The position numbers and the translations under genes were made by a program. 64,000 nt of DNA from Methanosarcina baikalica (lineage in GTDB: Archaea; Halobacteriota; Methanosarcinia; Methanosarcinales; Methanosarcinaceae): positions 26,489-90,488 of the forward strand of contig NZ_JAVKPK010000004.1 of the NCBI RefSeq assembly GCF_031461075.1. Direction: 5' to 3'. This document shows, piece after piece, positions 26,930 to 36,036 of the stretch. Within the stretch, counting starts at the first letter, position 1, and every line of letters starts with the position of its first letter. The notes under the pieces are model-generated. The model ran no database searches, was not told where the DNA came from, and was given only the letters and a program-made list of their open reading frames with translations.

Positions 26930-27760
26930 ATGGTCAACATAGGTTTTATAAAAATGGGCAACCTGGGAATGAGCCAGGTTATCAATCTGATCCAGGATGA
27001 AATTGCAGCAAGAGAGGGAATCACAGTAAGGGCATTTGGCACAGGTGCCAAGATGGGCCCTGCTGAGGCCGCAGATACTGAAAGTTTCAAGCAGTGGAAT
27101 GCAGACTTTGTGGTAATTATCAGCCCTAACGCAGCAGCTCCAGGCCCCACTGCAGCCCGTGAAGTATGGAAGGACGTGCCCTGCATTGTGGTCTCAGATG
27201 GCCCAACAAAAAAAGAAGCTAGAGAAGCTTTTGAGCAGGGAGGCTTCGGATATATCATTCTCCCGGTAGACCCTCTCATAGGAGCAAAGAGAGAGTTTCT
27301 TGATTCGGTGGAGATGGCATCCTTCAACTCAGATGCAATGAAAGTGTTATCCGTCTGTGGTGTTGTTAGACTCATCCAGGAAGAATTGGATAAAGTAACC
27401 GACCAGGTTGCTTCCGGAAGATCAGGAAAAGAACTGGAACTTCCACACATTTTCGCAAAACCAGAAAAATGTGTTGAGCATGCAGGTTTTGTAAATCCTT
27501 ACGCAAAGGCAAAGGCTCTTGCCGCCCTTCACATGGCTGAAAAAGTAGCACAGGTTAACTTCCCTGCATGTTTCATGTTAAAGGAAATCGACCAGGTATG
27601 CCTGACAGCCGCAGCCGGACATGAAATAATGGGAGCTGCCGCCCAGCTTGCAACTCAGGCAAGGGAAATTGAAAAATCCAATGACACAGTATTCAGGCAA
27701 CCCCACGCAAAGAATGGGACCCTGCTGAAAAAAGTAAAATTATACGAAAAGCCAGAGTAA
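26930..27760 (+). CDS. mtd: F420-dependent methylenetetrahydromethanopterin dehydrogenase
   Basis: 276 residues from ATG 26930 (MVNIGFIKMGNLGMSQVINL). Mtd reversibly reduces methenyl-H4MPT to methylene-H4MPT with F420H2 in the C1 pathway. Family segments seen are RAFGTGAKMGPAEA, VVIISPNAAAPGPTAAREVW, DGPTKKEAREAFEQGG, GFVNPYAKAKALAALHMAEK and FRQPHAKNGTL. The upstream TTG at 26921 in this frame is unlikely because the family starts at MVNIGFIK. The 26 bases before the ATG are a near copy of the start region (see finding). A TATA box lies at about 26817-26834. Confidence 0.97.
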   Translation: MVNIGFIKMGNLGMSQVINLIQDEIAAREGITVRAFGTGAKMGPAEAADTESFKQWNADFVVIISPNAAAPGPTAAREVWKDVPCIVVSDGPTKKEAREAFEQGGFGYIILPVDPLIGAKREFLDSVEMASFNSDAMKVLSVCGVVRLIQEELDKVTDQVASGRSGKELELPHIFAKPEKCVEHAGFVNPYAKAKALAALHMAEKVAQVNFPACFMLKEIDQVCLTAAAGHEIMGAAAQLATQAREIEKSNDTVFRQPHAKNGTLLKKVKLYEKPE

Positions 27761-27800
27761 ATGCCGGAAAACCATTTAAGAGTTTGAAACCGGAACCTTA

Positions 27801-27860
27801 ATTGGAGGAAAGTATAAAATGATGTCCCTGGAAAATAAGCGGGGACAAATCCTCCAATAA
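27801..27860 (+). other. hairpin-borne mini-ORF downstream of mtd (13 codons)
   Basis: ATTGGAGGA (27801-27809) pairs with TCCTCCAAT (27850-27858), and TGTCCC (27823-27828) pairs with GGGACA (27842-27847). Inside is an ATG (27819) with a perfect GGAGG (27804-27808) 10 bases upstream, giving a 13-residue frame (MMSLENKRGQILQ) that ends at TAA 27858-27860. The ribosome binding site is thus sequestered by the last codons. It may simply be an mtd terminator, though no T-tract follows directly. Confidence 0.35.
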
Positions 27861-27910
27861 CAACTTCTTTTCGATTAATCCTCTGAGTTTTGGGTTATTA
27901 TTTATGAATT

Positions 27911-28342
27911 TTACTTCTTTGCGTCCTCGACTTCTTCCATTACCGACATGTATTCCTGAAAAACGGAGGGGAGATCTATAGTAGCCAGCAGATCCACAAT
28001 CCCAAGAGCTGCAAAAACTTTTCCGTCTTTTGAGCGAATGGGAGCAACAACCACATGTTTTCCTCTATATACACCTTCTGTGGGAACTTCATGGGCAATT
28101 TTGTTTGTTTTTAATACTTCTTCGAGTACAGGCCCTGTGTAGTCCCTGTCGAGGATTTTTCCTTTTTCCAGGCGAAGCCCTTTTCGCTTGAGACTGCGAA
28201 TGGTCGTAGGAAGTCCAATGACCGAATGCACTGCGATTGCTATTGCCTCAAGGTCTTCGGGCCCTGAGTCTTCTGAGAGAGATAGGGAAATAATGTTTTC
28301 ACCCCCGTAGATTACTGGATACCGGATTGGATAAAAGGCCAA
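27911..28342 (-). CDS. DUF2111 family protein
   Basis: 143 residues. The segments NIISLSLSEDSGPEDLEAIA, AVHSVIGLPTTIRSLKRKG and GKHVVVAPIRSKDGKVFAALGIVD place it in the methanogen-specific DUF2111 family. It is soluble and mixed alpha/beta. It lies 72 bases downstream of the DUF166 gene on the same strand, so a two-gene operon is likely. Function is unknown. Confidence 0.75.
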   Translation of the reverse strand: MAFYPIRYPVIYGGENIISLSLSEDSGPEDLEAIAIAVHSVIGLPTTIRSLKRKGLRLEKGKILDRDYTGPVLEEVLKTNKIAHEVPTEGVYRGKHVVVAPIRSKDGKVFAALGIVDLLATIDLPSVFQEYMSVMEEVEDAKK

Positions 28343-28414
28343 AGCTGTTCATTTTTGAAAAGCTAGGTCCCACTTTCCAGCTATATGGAATATGTTTTTT
28401 CAAAGAATATATAC

Positions 28415-29077
28415 TCACTCCCTAGTCTCAAGCGCTTTTATAAATGCCTGCTTGTGCAGTTCTCCAGACTCATGGATTCCACCAAGATCACCACGGGAAG
28501 CCCTGCAGGGGTAATGCTGGATCAACAGCCCAGCTCTAGGGGATGCGTCTTTTACTGACGTTCCGACGATTTCTTTTGCCATATGCCAGGTACTCCCACA
28601 TGGAGCGCCTTTTATCACCTCGACGTCGGCAATTTTTCCGTCTTCTGTTTTTACTTTCAGAACAGGAGATCCAAAGATATCCGTAAATGGCTTGTTGAAG
28701 GCATTGGATTTAAGACTACAGCAGATCTCATCTACCTCGATGTCCATGCCTGAAACTTTTGAGATCTTTTGGAGTTCGGGAATCGAAGCTCTGGACGGCC
28801 CACCCGGAACAATTAAGGAACGCACACCAGCCTCTGCCGCGAGCCTTGCAATTGAAGACGTAAGATCCGGATGCAAAGAATAAGTAATTATGATTTCGGC
28901 AGAAAAAACGCGTCTATCGAAATTAAGAGTTTCCAGGAATTCATCAGGCTCTTCAATGAACACAGGCACGAACTCAGGCAAGTCAGCAGTTACAACTGTA
29001 AAATCGCTATGTTCCCTGACAGTCTCAATCAGGCGGTGCCCGTATTTGCCTCGAGTAATAACTCCGATTACAGTCAT
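28415..29077 (-). CDS. DUF166 family protein
   Basis: 220 residues. Conserved segments of DUF166 are visible: MTVIGVITRGKYGHRLIETV, LIVPGGPSRASIPELQKISK, and a cysteine-rich part including VDEICCSLKSN, KGAPCGSTWHMAKEI and LLIQHYPCRASRGD. The conserved cysteines suggest metal or Fe-S binding. Some archaeal members have been annotated as thymidylate-synthase-like; that is weak. It is divergent from tmk (142-base gap). Confidence 0.75.
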   Translation of the reverse strand: MTVIGVITRGKYGHRLIETVREHSDFTVVTADLPEFVPVFIEEPDEFLETLNFDRRVFSAEIIITYSLHPDLTSSIARLAAEAGVRSLIVPGGPSRASIPELQKISKVSGMDIEVDEICCSLKSNAFNKPFTDIFGSPVLKVKTEDGKIADVEVIKGAPCGSTWHMAKEIVGTSVKDASPRAGLLIQHYPCRASRGDLGGIHESGELHKQAFIKALETRE

Positions 29078-29218
29078 TACTCTAAGTTATTTTTAATATT
29101 GTATAAATAGATGCTTATTTTATCTGGAACTCCTGCCCTGACTAGCCAGACATATGGAAGTCCCTATAGAGTATAAATACAGATAGTGCGTTTCAATAAA
29201 AACCTTTAAAGAAAAAAG

Positions 29219-29845
29219 ATGGTCCTTATGAAAGGCAAACTGATCACACTTGAAGGCATTGACGGTTCAGGGAAAAGCACGGTTGCAAAAAAGCTTCAGG
29301 AAAACCCCGAAATTAAAGCCTTTGAACCTGTTTTTACCAGGGAACCAACAAGAGGCACTCTTACTGGAAATGCCGTGGAAAAAGCCATCCAGTCGGATAC
29401 CGACCAGCTTGCCGAGCTTTTCCTTTTTACAGCTGACCATGCCGAACACCTGGCAAAGCTTGTAAAGCCTGCGCTTGAAAGTGGAAAAACAGTGATTTCT
29501 GACCGCTATTCCGACAGCCGATATGCTTACCAGGGCATAACCTTGAAAACCCGCCTGGAAAATTCGCTTGAATGGGTAAAGAATTTGCATAGAGGCTGGA
29601 CTATTGTTCCGGACCTGACTTTTCTGTTTGATATAAGGCCCGAAATCTCAGTTGAGCGCTGCGGGAGGCGAGGAGAGCAAAGCAAGTTCGAGAAAATAGA
29701 ATTTTTACGAGGAGTCAGGGAGACTTTCCTCAGGCTTGCGGCAGAAGATCCTGAACGTTTTATTGTAATCGATGCTTCCCTTTCTCCTGAAAGCATAGAA
29801 AAGGAAGTTGCAGAAAAAATTCTGGAGTTCCTGAACAGGAACTGA
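29219..29845 (+). CDS. tmk: thymidylate kinase
   Basis: 208 residues; the ATG at 29228 (MKGKLITLEGIDGSGKST) is an equally possible start. The enzyme phosphorylates dTMP to dTDP. The P-loop LEGIDGSGKSTVAK, the DR motif VISDRYSDSRYAYQG and the TREPT motif are all present. The lid region carries CGRRGEQSKFE. It is a monocistronic gene facing the small gene at 29900. Confidence 0.95.
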   Translation: MVLMKGKLITLEGIDGSGKSTVAKKLQENPEIKAFEPVFTREPTRGTLTGNAVEKAIQSDTDQLAELFLFTADHAEHLAKLVKPALESGKTVISDRYSDSRYAYQGITLKTRLENSLEWVKNLHRGWTIVPDLTFLFDIRPEISVERCGRRGEQSKFEKIEFLRGVRETFLRLAAEDPERFIVIDASLSPESIEKEVAEKILEFLNRN

Positions 29846-29899
29846 CCAAACAGACAATTAAACCGGAAAAATTAAACTCGAAAAAAGAGAAATATCCCG

Positions 29900-30160
29900 T
29901 TAGAGCCCGTTATCATCCGCGAATTTGATCAGGGCTTCCCCTAACATTCTGACATGTGTAGGGTTAAGGTTGAACCTTGATTTTTTTACTCCACCCCGTT
30001 CCTTTGCGAGCTCGACATATTCCTTTTCGAAACGGTCACTGTGAGCAAGGGAGATGGTCATGTACCAGCCTCCCCCCATTTTGATCTCCACATACCCGTC
30101 TCCGCTTCTCTCCTCAGTATTTTCCTCAACATTCTCTTCAGATATGTTTTCCTTTACCAT
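29900..30160 (-). CDS. small conserved-looking hypothetical protein
   Basis: 86 residues from ATG 30160 (MVKENISEENVEENTEERSG); an in-frame extension of 28 codons is unlikely. An acidic N-terminus is followed by a compact region, GYVEIKMGGGWYMTISLAHS and GGVKKSRFNLNPTHVRMLGE. No domain is recognised. It converges on tmk. Function unknown. Confidence 0.6.
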   Translation of the reverse strand: MVKENISEENVEENTEERSGDGYVEIKMGGGWYMTISLAHSDRFEKEYVELAKERGGVKKSRFNLNPTHVRMLGEALIKFADDNGL

Positions 30161-30280
30161 ACTGTAAACCTCACAATTCTTAGTGTTTAAAGTGAAATCT
30201 GCTGTTTGAATATAAAGATATTCGATAGATTGTATACCAAACATATAAGGTAGGAGTAAAAATATTCCCGATATGCATGA

Positions 30281-30994
30281 TCACCTTTTGTTATACGCTT
30301 TAAGCCCTGAATTCAGCACATCCGGAGAAACCATCCCTGAGTGAACTGCAGTTGCAACCAGGGCCCCTTTTATCCCTAGTCTATCGAGAGTAAAAAGGTC
30401 TTCCATATCCTTGACTCCTCCTGCAAGCAGCACACTGTGCCTGGAGTATTCAACCAGTTTGCAAAGGAATTCTGGATCAAAGCCTGAGGCAGTTCCAACC
30501 CTGTCAAGGTCAAGAAAAATAAGGTCTTTTAAGGGGAAATTATTTAGAACTTTTACGATTTCAAAAGGAGATTCAGGAATCTCAGGGTCCTCTTTCAGGA
30601 CTTTTCCATGCTTCATATCAATGCTGACACTGATCCTTCCGGGATTTTCGAAAGCTGCGTCTTTGATTGCTGAAATTGTGCCGGTTTCTGTACCTATCAC
30701 AGCAGTCCCTGCAATGGAAAGAGCTTTATTCACGCCTTCTGGAGATGAAATCCCGAAATCAAGCATCGTGTCTGCTCTTAAACTTACTTCCCGGATAATT
30801 TCGGCATTTGCTTCGAGAGGTTCTTTGCCCTGCAGCACATTAAGGTCGGCAATATAGACTTCCCTGGGCTGAAGGAGCTTGATTATGCTCACAGGGTCCG
30901 AACTACTACATACAGCACTTGAATCTGAAACGTGAAGGTACTTTTCCCTGACACCGCCCTTTGCAAGAACTACGCTACGGTTAAATATATCCAT
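30281..30994 (-). CDS. HisA/HisF-related TIM-barrel protein
   Basis: 237 residues from ATG 30994 (MDIFNRSVVLAKGGVREKYL). The fold follows HisA: VYIADLNVLQGKEP (strand 1-2 region), LDFGISSPEGVNKAL, GRISVSIDMKHGKVL and FLDLDRVGTASGFD (a HisA-like second phosphate site), and SVLLAGGVKDMEDLF. The N-terminal Asp and the mid-barrel Asp of true HisA are replaced or displaced, so the histidine pathway role is doubtful. It is divergent from mfnB with a shared 132-base promoter region, which suggests a role near one-carbon cofactor synthesis; that is inference only. Confidence 0.75.
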   Translation of the reverse strand: MDIFNRSVVLAKGGVREKYLHVSDSSAVCSSSDPVSIIKLLQPREVYIADLNVLQGKEPLEANAEIIREVSLRADTMLDFGISSPEGVNKALSIAGTAVIGTETGTISAIKDAAFENPGRISVSIDMKHGKVLKEDPEIPESPFEIVKVLNNFPLKDLIFLDLDRVGTASGFDPEFLCKLVEYSRHSVLLAGGVKDMEDLFTLDRLGIKGALVATAVHSGMVSPDVLNSGLKAYNKR

Positions 30995-31061
30995 CACAAA
31001 AACTACTCGGAACATACTTATTACATAGTTGCATCATCCTATAAAAAATATAAAATAATGT

Positions 31062-31081
31062 TTATTGTATAAAAACAATAA
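31062..31081. promoter_or_regulatory. inverted repeat around a TATA box between HisA-like gene and mfnB
   Basis: TTATTGT (31062-31068) and ACAATAA (31075-31081) are exact inverted halves around ATAAAA. It lies about 45 bases before the mfnB start and about 70 before the HisA-like start, so it could be a shared operator or promoter. Confidence 0.35.
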
Positions 31082-31126
31082 TATTCATCATAGGATTCAA
31101 ATTCCATATTTAGTTAGAGGATTTTT

Positions 31127-31831
31127 ATGAAACTGCTTGTAAGTCCAATCAATAGAGAGGAAGCAATTATTGCTTCCAGAGGCGGCGCAGACATTGTGGA
31201 TGTCAAAAACCCGAAAGAAGGTTCCCTTGGTGCGAATTTCCCGTGGATAATAAGGGAAATAAAAGAGGCTGTAGATGGCAGACAGCCGATAAGCGCAACC
31301 ATAGGAGATTTTAATTACAAACCAGGAACTGCTTCCCTTGCAGCATTTGGGGCAGCAGTTGCAGGAGCGGATTACATTAAGGTGGGCCTTTACGATATTC
31401 AGACTGAAGCCCAGGCCCTTGAGCTTCTCACAAAAATAACACGAGCTGTAAAAGATTACGACTCAACAAAAAAAGTAGTTGCCTCAGGATATTCGGACTA
31501 CAAACGTATCAATTCAATTCCCCCGTTATTGCTTCCATCAATTGCCGCAGAGGCTGGGGCAGATGTAGTGATGGTTGATACAGCAATCAAGGATGGAAAA
31601 TCTACCTTCGAGTTCATGGATGAGAATGAACTTAAAAAATTCACTGACCTTGCCCATGAATACGGACTTGAAAACGCGATTGCCGGTTCCCTGAAATTTG
31701 AGGATCTTCCGGTACTTGAAAGGATAGGGCCAGACATTATTGGTGTCCGGGGCATGGTCTGCGGAGGGGACAGAAGAACTGCGATCCGGCAGGAACTGGT
31801 AGAAAAGCTCGTAGCTGAGTGCCAGGCCTGA
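31127..31831 (+). CDS. mfnB: MfnB, (5-formylfuran-3-yl)methyl phosphate synthase
   Basis: 234 residues. MfnB converts two glyceraldehyde-3-phosphate molecules to the furan precursor of methanofuran, the first C1 carrier of methanogenesis. The N-terminus MKLLVSPINREEAIIASRGG, then ADIVDVKNPKEGSLG with Lys27 is the family signature, followed by SATIGDFNYKPGTA, VKVGLYDIQ-like KVGLYDIQTEA, VVASGYSDYKR and VMVDTAIKDGK. The length matches the family. It starts a short leader after the inverted repeat at 31062. Confidence 0.95.
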   Translation: MKLLVSPINREEAIIASRGGADIVDVKNPKEGSLGANFPWIIREIKEAVDGRQPISATIGDFNYKPGTASLAAFGAAVAGADYIKVGLYDIQTEAQALELLTKITRAVKDYDSTKKVVASGYSDYKRINSIPPLLLPSIAAEAGADVVMVDTAIKDGKSTFEFMDENELKKFTDLAHEYGLENAIAGSLKFEDLPVLERIGPDIIGVRGMVCGGDRRTAIRQELVEKLVAECQA

Positions 31832-31933
31832 AAAACTCTGCTTATTCAATGTAAAAATGGAAGTTTATGCCGGCAGGTCTTTCAGGCAAGCCGGCCACAA
31901 AATAAATATAAACAAATAACTATTTTTAGTCTG

Positions 31934-32467
31934 ATGTTTATTTTTGGACATATAGGGATTACTCTGGGAATATTCTATTTGCTGAACACTTTATTTTCAA
32001 AAAATAGCTTCCTGGCAACTGTCCCATACATTGTATTTGGGTCACTCCTACCAGACATTATAGATAAACCTCTTGGCAGAATAATCCTTGCTGAAACCAT
32101 AGGGAGCGGACGAATCTTTGCCCATACTCTATTGTTCGGGGCTCTGCTTGGTCTAGTAGGTTACTATCTCTACCATAAGGGGCAAGATAAACTTCTGATT
32201 GTTGCAGGAGCATCTTTTTGTCATCTGCTTGAAGATCAAATGTGGAATACTCCTAACATATTTTTATGGCCACTTTTAGGCTGGGAATTCCCGAGAGATA
32301 CGATTTCCGGGAACTTTATCGAGTATCTGATGATAATTTTCAATAGATCATATGACTCTGCATTTAAAGTAACTTTTACCTCAGAAATAATAGGATTGCT
32401 TATAATTGTCCTTCTTACTGGCAAATATATTCAATTGAAAATGAAAGAAAATTCTGTAGTAAAATAA
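31934..32467 (+). CDS. DUF457/YdjM-like membrane protein (putative metal-dependent hydrolase)
   Basis: 177 residues with about four membrane segments. The N-terminus MFIFGHIGITLGIFYLLNTL, with His in GHIG, and the segments FGSLLPDIIDKPLG and FCHLLEDQMWNTP contain the His and Asp residues typical of this membrane-bound hydrolase family. The substrate is unknown. A second, clearly broken copy exists at 41482-42006, at the other side of the deacetylase/beta-helix genes. The ATG lies 103 bases after mfnB. Confidence 0.78.
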   Translation: MFIFGHIGITLGIFYLLNTLFSKNSFLATVPYIVFGSLLPDIIDKPLGRIILAETIGSGRIFAHTLLFGALLGLVGYYLYHKGQDKLLIVAGASFCHLLEDQMWNTPNIFLWPLLGWEFPRDTISGNFIEYLMIIFNRSYDSAFKVTFTSEIIGLLIIVLLTGKYIQLKMKENSVVK

Positions 32468-32558
32468 ATAAAGAGAAAAAGAGAGGAAATTTACTTTAAG
32501 GCGTGAAGGCACCTTCCTCAGAACCGGAGCTATCAGGCAAATGTCTGGGGGGAGCAGT

Positions 32559-34340
32559 TCATGGTTTGTGTTTATAAATCTCTATATTAAGAGAGTCGTA
32601 GATCTTGTGCACAAGGTAATCATTCTGAGCTCTTGAGATGTTTCCGATAGAAACTGGCGCGTCATCGGATTTTTGTTTATTCAGGCTCAAAGCCTCCGAA
32701 AAGGTGGTTACCACTAGATAGAAAGGTTCGTTTTCCACTTTATCTAAAGGTATGATCCCTTCATAATCACTTTTATAGGCATAAATAGGTCTTGCAGAGA
32801 CCTCAGCAAATTCAGCAGACCGGCTAAGATTGCCGCTAAAAGTTCCTGGCAGGGTGTTGCTTCTTTCCTCACTTCCAGAGGACATATATGGATAAGTTTC
32901 TTTTACTCCGCATAACCACTGAATCCCTTCTACCTCGTTTTGTGAGACTACTTCAGAAATTCCACCGGTATATGGAGAACTGAAGCAGGTAAAGAATCCC
33001 AGGGTCCAGAGAAGGCAAAGGACCAGTACTGCGGAGCCAAGACCCAGGGTATATCCTTTTCTCAGGAAAATAACATAGAGGGAATACCCCAGCAGAGGGA
33101 TCTGGGCAAAAATAATGAAACTAAGATTTGCAAACCTATCTGGAGGGTAAGGAAGAAAGGGATTTAAAAGGAAGGCAAGCTCCAGGAAAAAGGTTGCGAT
33201 ATAAAGGATCAAAAAGCGGGGATACCTGCGGACAAAATGGTGGCAAAATCTTTTACGGTTCTGCCATACGATTACTGAGTTGATCAGAATAAAAATTAAT
33301 GGAATATAGTACTTGCCGTAATAGAGATTTAAAAGATGCACGAACTCGAAAAAGCCATTTTCCGTTCCTGGCACCCTGGAAAAGGCTGTAGACATTAACG
33401 TCTCGGTGCGCAAGACAAGAGTCGAAAGGAAGACATCAAGAAACTGGGGAGCGTATTTTGCATAGAACAGGAAACCTCCCGAGGCAAAAGACAGAAAGAT
33501 AAATATAGGGACTTTCCTTCCCCGGGAAGAGCCGGAAAGAAAATTAAGACTCCGAATTTTACGGAGAAATCCGAACTTCAATATTGTGCTCGAAAAGATG
33601 AGGGACAGGGAAAAACAAGCCAAGTATGCAAAAATGAAAGGATGGGCTAACGGAACCAAAGGCAACATGAAAAGAAGGCAAACGCCCATTGCCCTATTTT
33701 TATCAGAAAGCGCGCTTCTCAGCACAAAAAGATAGAGAGGCACCAGACAGAAGCACAGGTAGTAAGGAGCTGCTGAGGCCTGGAAATGCCCGAAATAAGG
33801 AATAAGCGAAGAGAGAAAAGCTACTGAGACCAGTTTTTCCCTGCTCATAAAAATTCGGTAAAACAGGAACATTCCGGTAATAAACATGATTGAAAAAAAA
33901 ACTGGCAAAAAATAGGAAAGTACCCAGGTTTCAAGGCCTGAAATCAAAGACATGGCTGAAACAAGCAGAGGACCCGTAGGAGAAAGACTGGAAAAACCTG
34001 CAGAATCAGAAAGTGCACTCTGTCCTGCAAGCCCGATATATGAAAATTCTTTACCCCTGCCGACTGAAACATAGCCAAGGATATAAGGGATGATCAGTAC
34101 CGTAATGTGAACAAGCAGCAGTATAAGAACTGCACTTATTTTTCTGTATGCAAGGAGCAGAACGCAGGCTGAAAGGTAACAAAGTAGCAGGGTCAGATAA
34201 AAGTGAAAAGGAAGCTGCTCATAGATGTTGCTTGTATACCCTTCTGACGGGATCCCCCTAAGAATAAAGAGACTGTAAACCAGTAGTAAGAGAGAAATCG
34301 AGGTTATAAGATTTAATATGTTATTGGTGATTTTAGACAA
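32559..34340 (-). CDS. large multi-span membrane protein, GT-C glycosyltransferase-like
   Basis: 593 residues with about 13 membrane segments and a C-terminal soluble part of about 120 residues (from YTGGISEVVSQNEVEGIQWL). The first luminal loop after the N-terminal helix (GIPSEGYTSNIYEQLPFHFY) is where GT-C enzymes keep their acidic motif, but I see no clear DxD. The start is TTG after GGATGGGGAC. It resembles archaeal membrane proteins of polysaccharide and S-layer glycan loci. A role in sugar transfer or polymer export is suggested only by topology and neighbourhood. Confidence 0.6.
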   Translation of the reverse strand: MSKITNNILNLITSISLLLLVYSLFILRGIPSEGYTSNIYEQLPFHFYLTLLLCYLSACVLLLAYRKISAVLILLLVHITVLIIPYILGYVSVGRGKEFSYIGLAGQSALSDSAGFSSLSPTGPLLVSAMSLISGLETWVLSYFLPVFFSIMFITGMFLFYRIFMSREKLVSVAFLSSLIPYFGHFQASAAPYYLCFCLVPLYLFVLRSALSDKNRAMGVCLLFMLPLVPLAHPFIFAYLACFSLSLIFSSTILKFGFLRKIRSLNFLSGSSRGRKVPIFIFLSFASGGFLFYAKYAPQFLDVFLSTLVLRTETLMSTAFSRVPGTENGFFEFVHLLNLYYGKYYIPLIFILINSVIVWQNRKRFCHHFVRRYPRFLILYIATFFLELAFLLNPFLPYPPDRFANLSFIIFAQIPLLGYSLYVIFLRKGYTLGLGSAVLVLCLLWTLGFFTCFSSPYTGGISEVVSQNEVEGIQWLCGVKETYPYMSSGSEERSNTLPGTFSGNLSRSAEFAEVSARPIYAYKSDYEGIIPLDKVENEPFYLVVTTFSEALSLNKQKSDDAPVSIGNISRAQNDYLVHKIYDSLNIEIYKHKP

Positions 34341-35139
34341 TGTGTCCCCATCCTTTTAGAAAGTTACAGAGTCCAGTTTCCGCACCTAGGTATGAACCAT
34401 CCCAGAAACAGTGGTTTCACTCCTATAGGGTTTTGCTTTAACAGGCAACATACAGGCCCAAAAACTTTCGTTCTCAAGATGTTTATAGTTCGTTATTCGT
34501 TTCTCCTCGTTCTCATTTTTTCCTATATCCATTCGGCCCAACCAATAATTAATGGTTGTGCCCGAAATGCAGATTGATATACCTGCCTCAACCTAATTAA
34601 TGTTTTCATGGATTAAAAATTTCCAACAATTAAAGGCTTTCGGGCATTATGCTTCACTCCACTATTTTTACTGAAATAATTCCCGCATAAAGTTATATTT
34701 TCCTTGAATGGATTTTGCTGCTATTGGAGTTATATTCCATCTTAATTTCCTGGAGTGAAGATTGAGCTATCCAGTTAGTTTCCGATTCCTGCCTCTAAGG
34801 GGTGATCCCTGGATATTTCTCCAAGAAAAAGCATTATTATGATCAGAATAATGAAGTGCTTTTCTCTGAAGGCAGGACTCAGGGCAACCATCTGGATCAT
34901 AGATCGCATTCCGAAGACGGGAAGATTCAATCCTTGATCGACTAGATTAAGGCTAATTTACGATGATGAGTTTTCTAGTAAATTAGAAGCAGACAGCTCA
35001 TTCATATATGCAATATAAAGTAACTCTCCTCAACCACTATTAGATGGCTTTTTAAGCAGGTCGGGCAATGGGTCCAATAGGCGCACTTGTCATTATTTGC
35101 CGGTTCCGATTATAAAATTTTGAATAATATTCTCAAGTA
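34341..35139. other. non-coding region in the polysaccharide island
   Basis: About 800 bases. A plus-strand frame (34392-34577) and a minus-strand run near 34770-34940 look partly coding, but neither has a start with a ribosome binding site or a recognisable family. A small hairpin (CATTATT...AATAATG, about 34832-34853) is present. Possibly a decayed gene. Confidence 0.35.
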
Positions 35140-36036
35140 TTATATTCCTGAGTAATCCCTCAAGCATATTTTTTTAACCTCATTCAGATTTTTCAGAATG
35201 TGACGGATTCTATTTTCTACAAGCTTTCCTTTTATGCACCAGTAAAAGGGTCTGTTTTTCCCTATTGAAGGAAATCTGGTACATGAAATATCAAGCGGAT
35301 GGAAATAGAATATCGTATGTCCTCTTTTCAGGCTCTGGATCAGCCCATTTAAGACTAAAGGAGCTCCCAAAAAGCGTAGGATTGGGCCTCCAGATGCCGG
35401 AATTTTCAATCCGTTTTGATAATAGGCCCAGGGAAACTCAATAAAGTTTCTATCATTGCCTGCTTCAAGCCTACTTTTTGCAGGATAGTAGGGAAAAGAT
35501 GAAACTTTATTTAGGGGCGAATCAGTTTTATTATAAAGAGAATTTACGGATACTGATGAATCATATTTGAACCCGATCTGTTCCAGTAAATCCACCATCC
35601 AGCCGCCTATCAGGGCATTTGGTGCCCTATACCCTACCACTTTCTCCCCGCTAATTTTTTCCAGGATCCTTTTTGCAAGCAATGTCATCTGCTCAAATTC
35701 CTGATTACTCACTAATCGAGTCTTCGTCTCAGGATCGATTTTGCAGGCGTGATGCAGCCCATGGCAAGCAAGCTCATGCCCCCTTTCCACGATTGACTCG
35801 ACAAGCCCAGGATAGTGCTCTACAGTGTCCGCAACTACAAAGAAAGTAGCAGTCACGTTGAACTCATCAAGAATATCCAGTACCCTGTTTGTAGGCTCAG
35901 TCAGGAAATCGTACCTACCGTGCCATTTTTCAAAGAACTCATTTACATTCTTGTAAACAGCATAAGGAGAGCTACAGACAGACGGAATGTGATACCAATC
36001 CTCAAGATCCACTGTAACCGAAAAACTTTCTTTCAT
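35140..36036 (-). CDS. polysaccharide deacetylase (PEP-CTERM/XrtA-locus type)
   Basis: 298 residues from ATG 36036 (MKESFSVTVDLEDWYHIPSV), chosen because GGGGGATC precedes it; the frame extends 62 codons upstream without a good site. Carbohydrate esterase 4 motifs are visible: FSVTVDLEDW (catalytic Asp), HELACHGLHH (metal histidines) and VVGYRAPN. The C-terminus, with ASGGPILRFLGAP and IFYFHPLDI, fits the DUF3473 extension. These enzymes remove N-acetyl groups from matrix polysaccharides. No signal peptide is seen at this start, so a cytoplasmic role on precursors is possible. Confidence 0.82.
   Translation of the reverse strand: MKESFSVTVDLEDWYHIPSVCSSPYAVYKNVNEFFEKWHGRYDFLTEPTNRVLDILDEFNVTATFFVVADTVEHYPGLVESIVERGHELACHGLHHACKIDPETKTRLVSNQEFEQMTLLAKRILEKISGEKVVGYRAPNALIGGWMVDLLEQIGFKYDSSVSVNSLYNKTDSPLNKVSSFPYYPAKSRLEAGNDRNFIEFPWAYYQNGLKIPASGGPILRFLGAPLVLNGLIQSLKRGHTIFYFHPLDISCTRFPSIGKNRPFYWCIKGKLVENRIRHILKNLNEVKKICLRDYSGI

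Noticed and set aside
30281..30994. True HisA of histidine synthesis
   Set aside because: Catalytic aspartate positions do not match clearly and there are no his genes nearby; called HisA-related only.
34392..34577. 61-codon plus-strand frame with a hydrophobic segment
   Set aside because: No ribosome binding site and no family; the surrounding DNA looks decayed.
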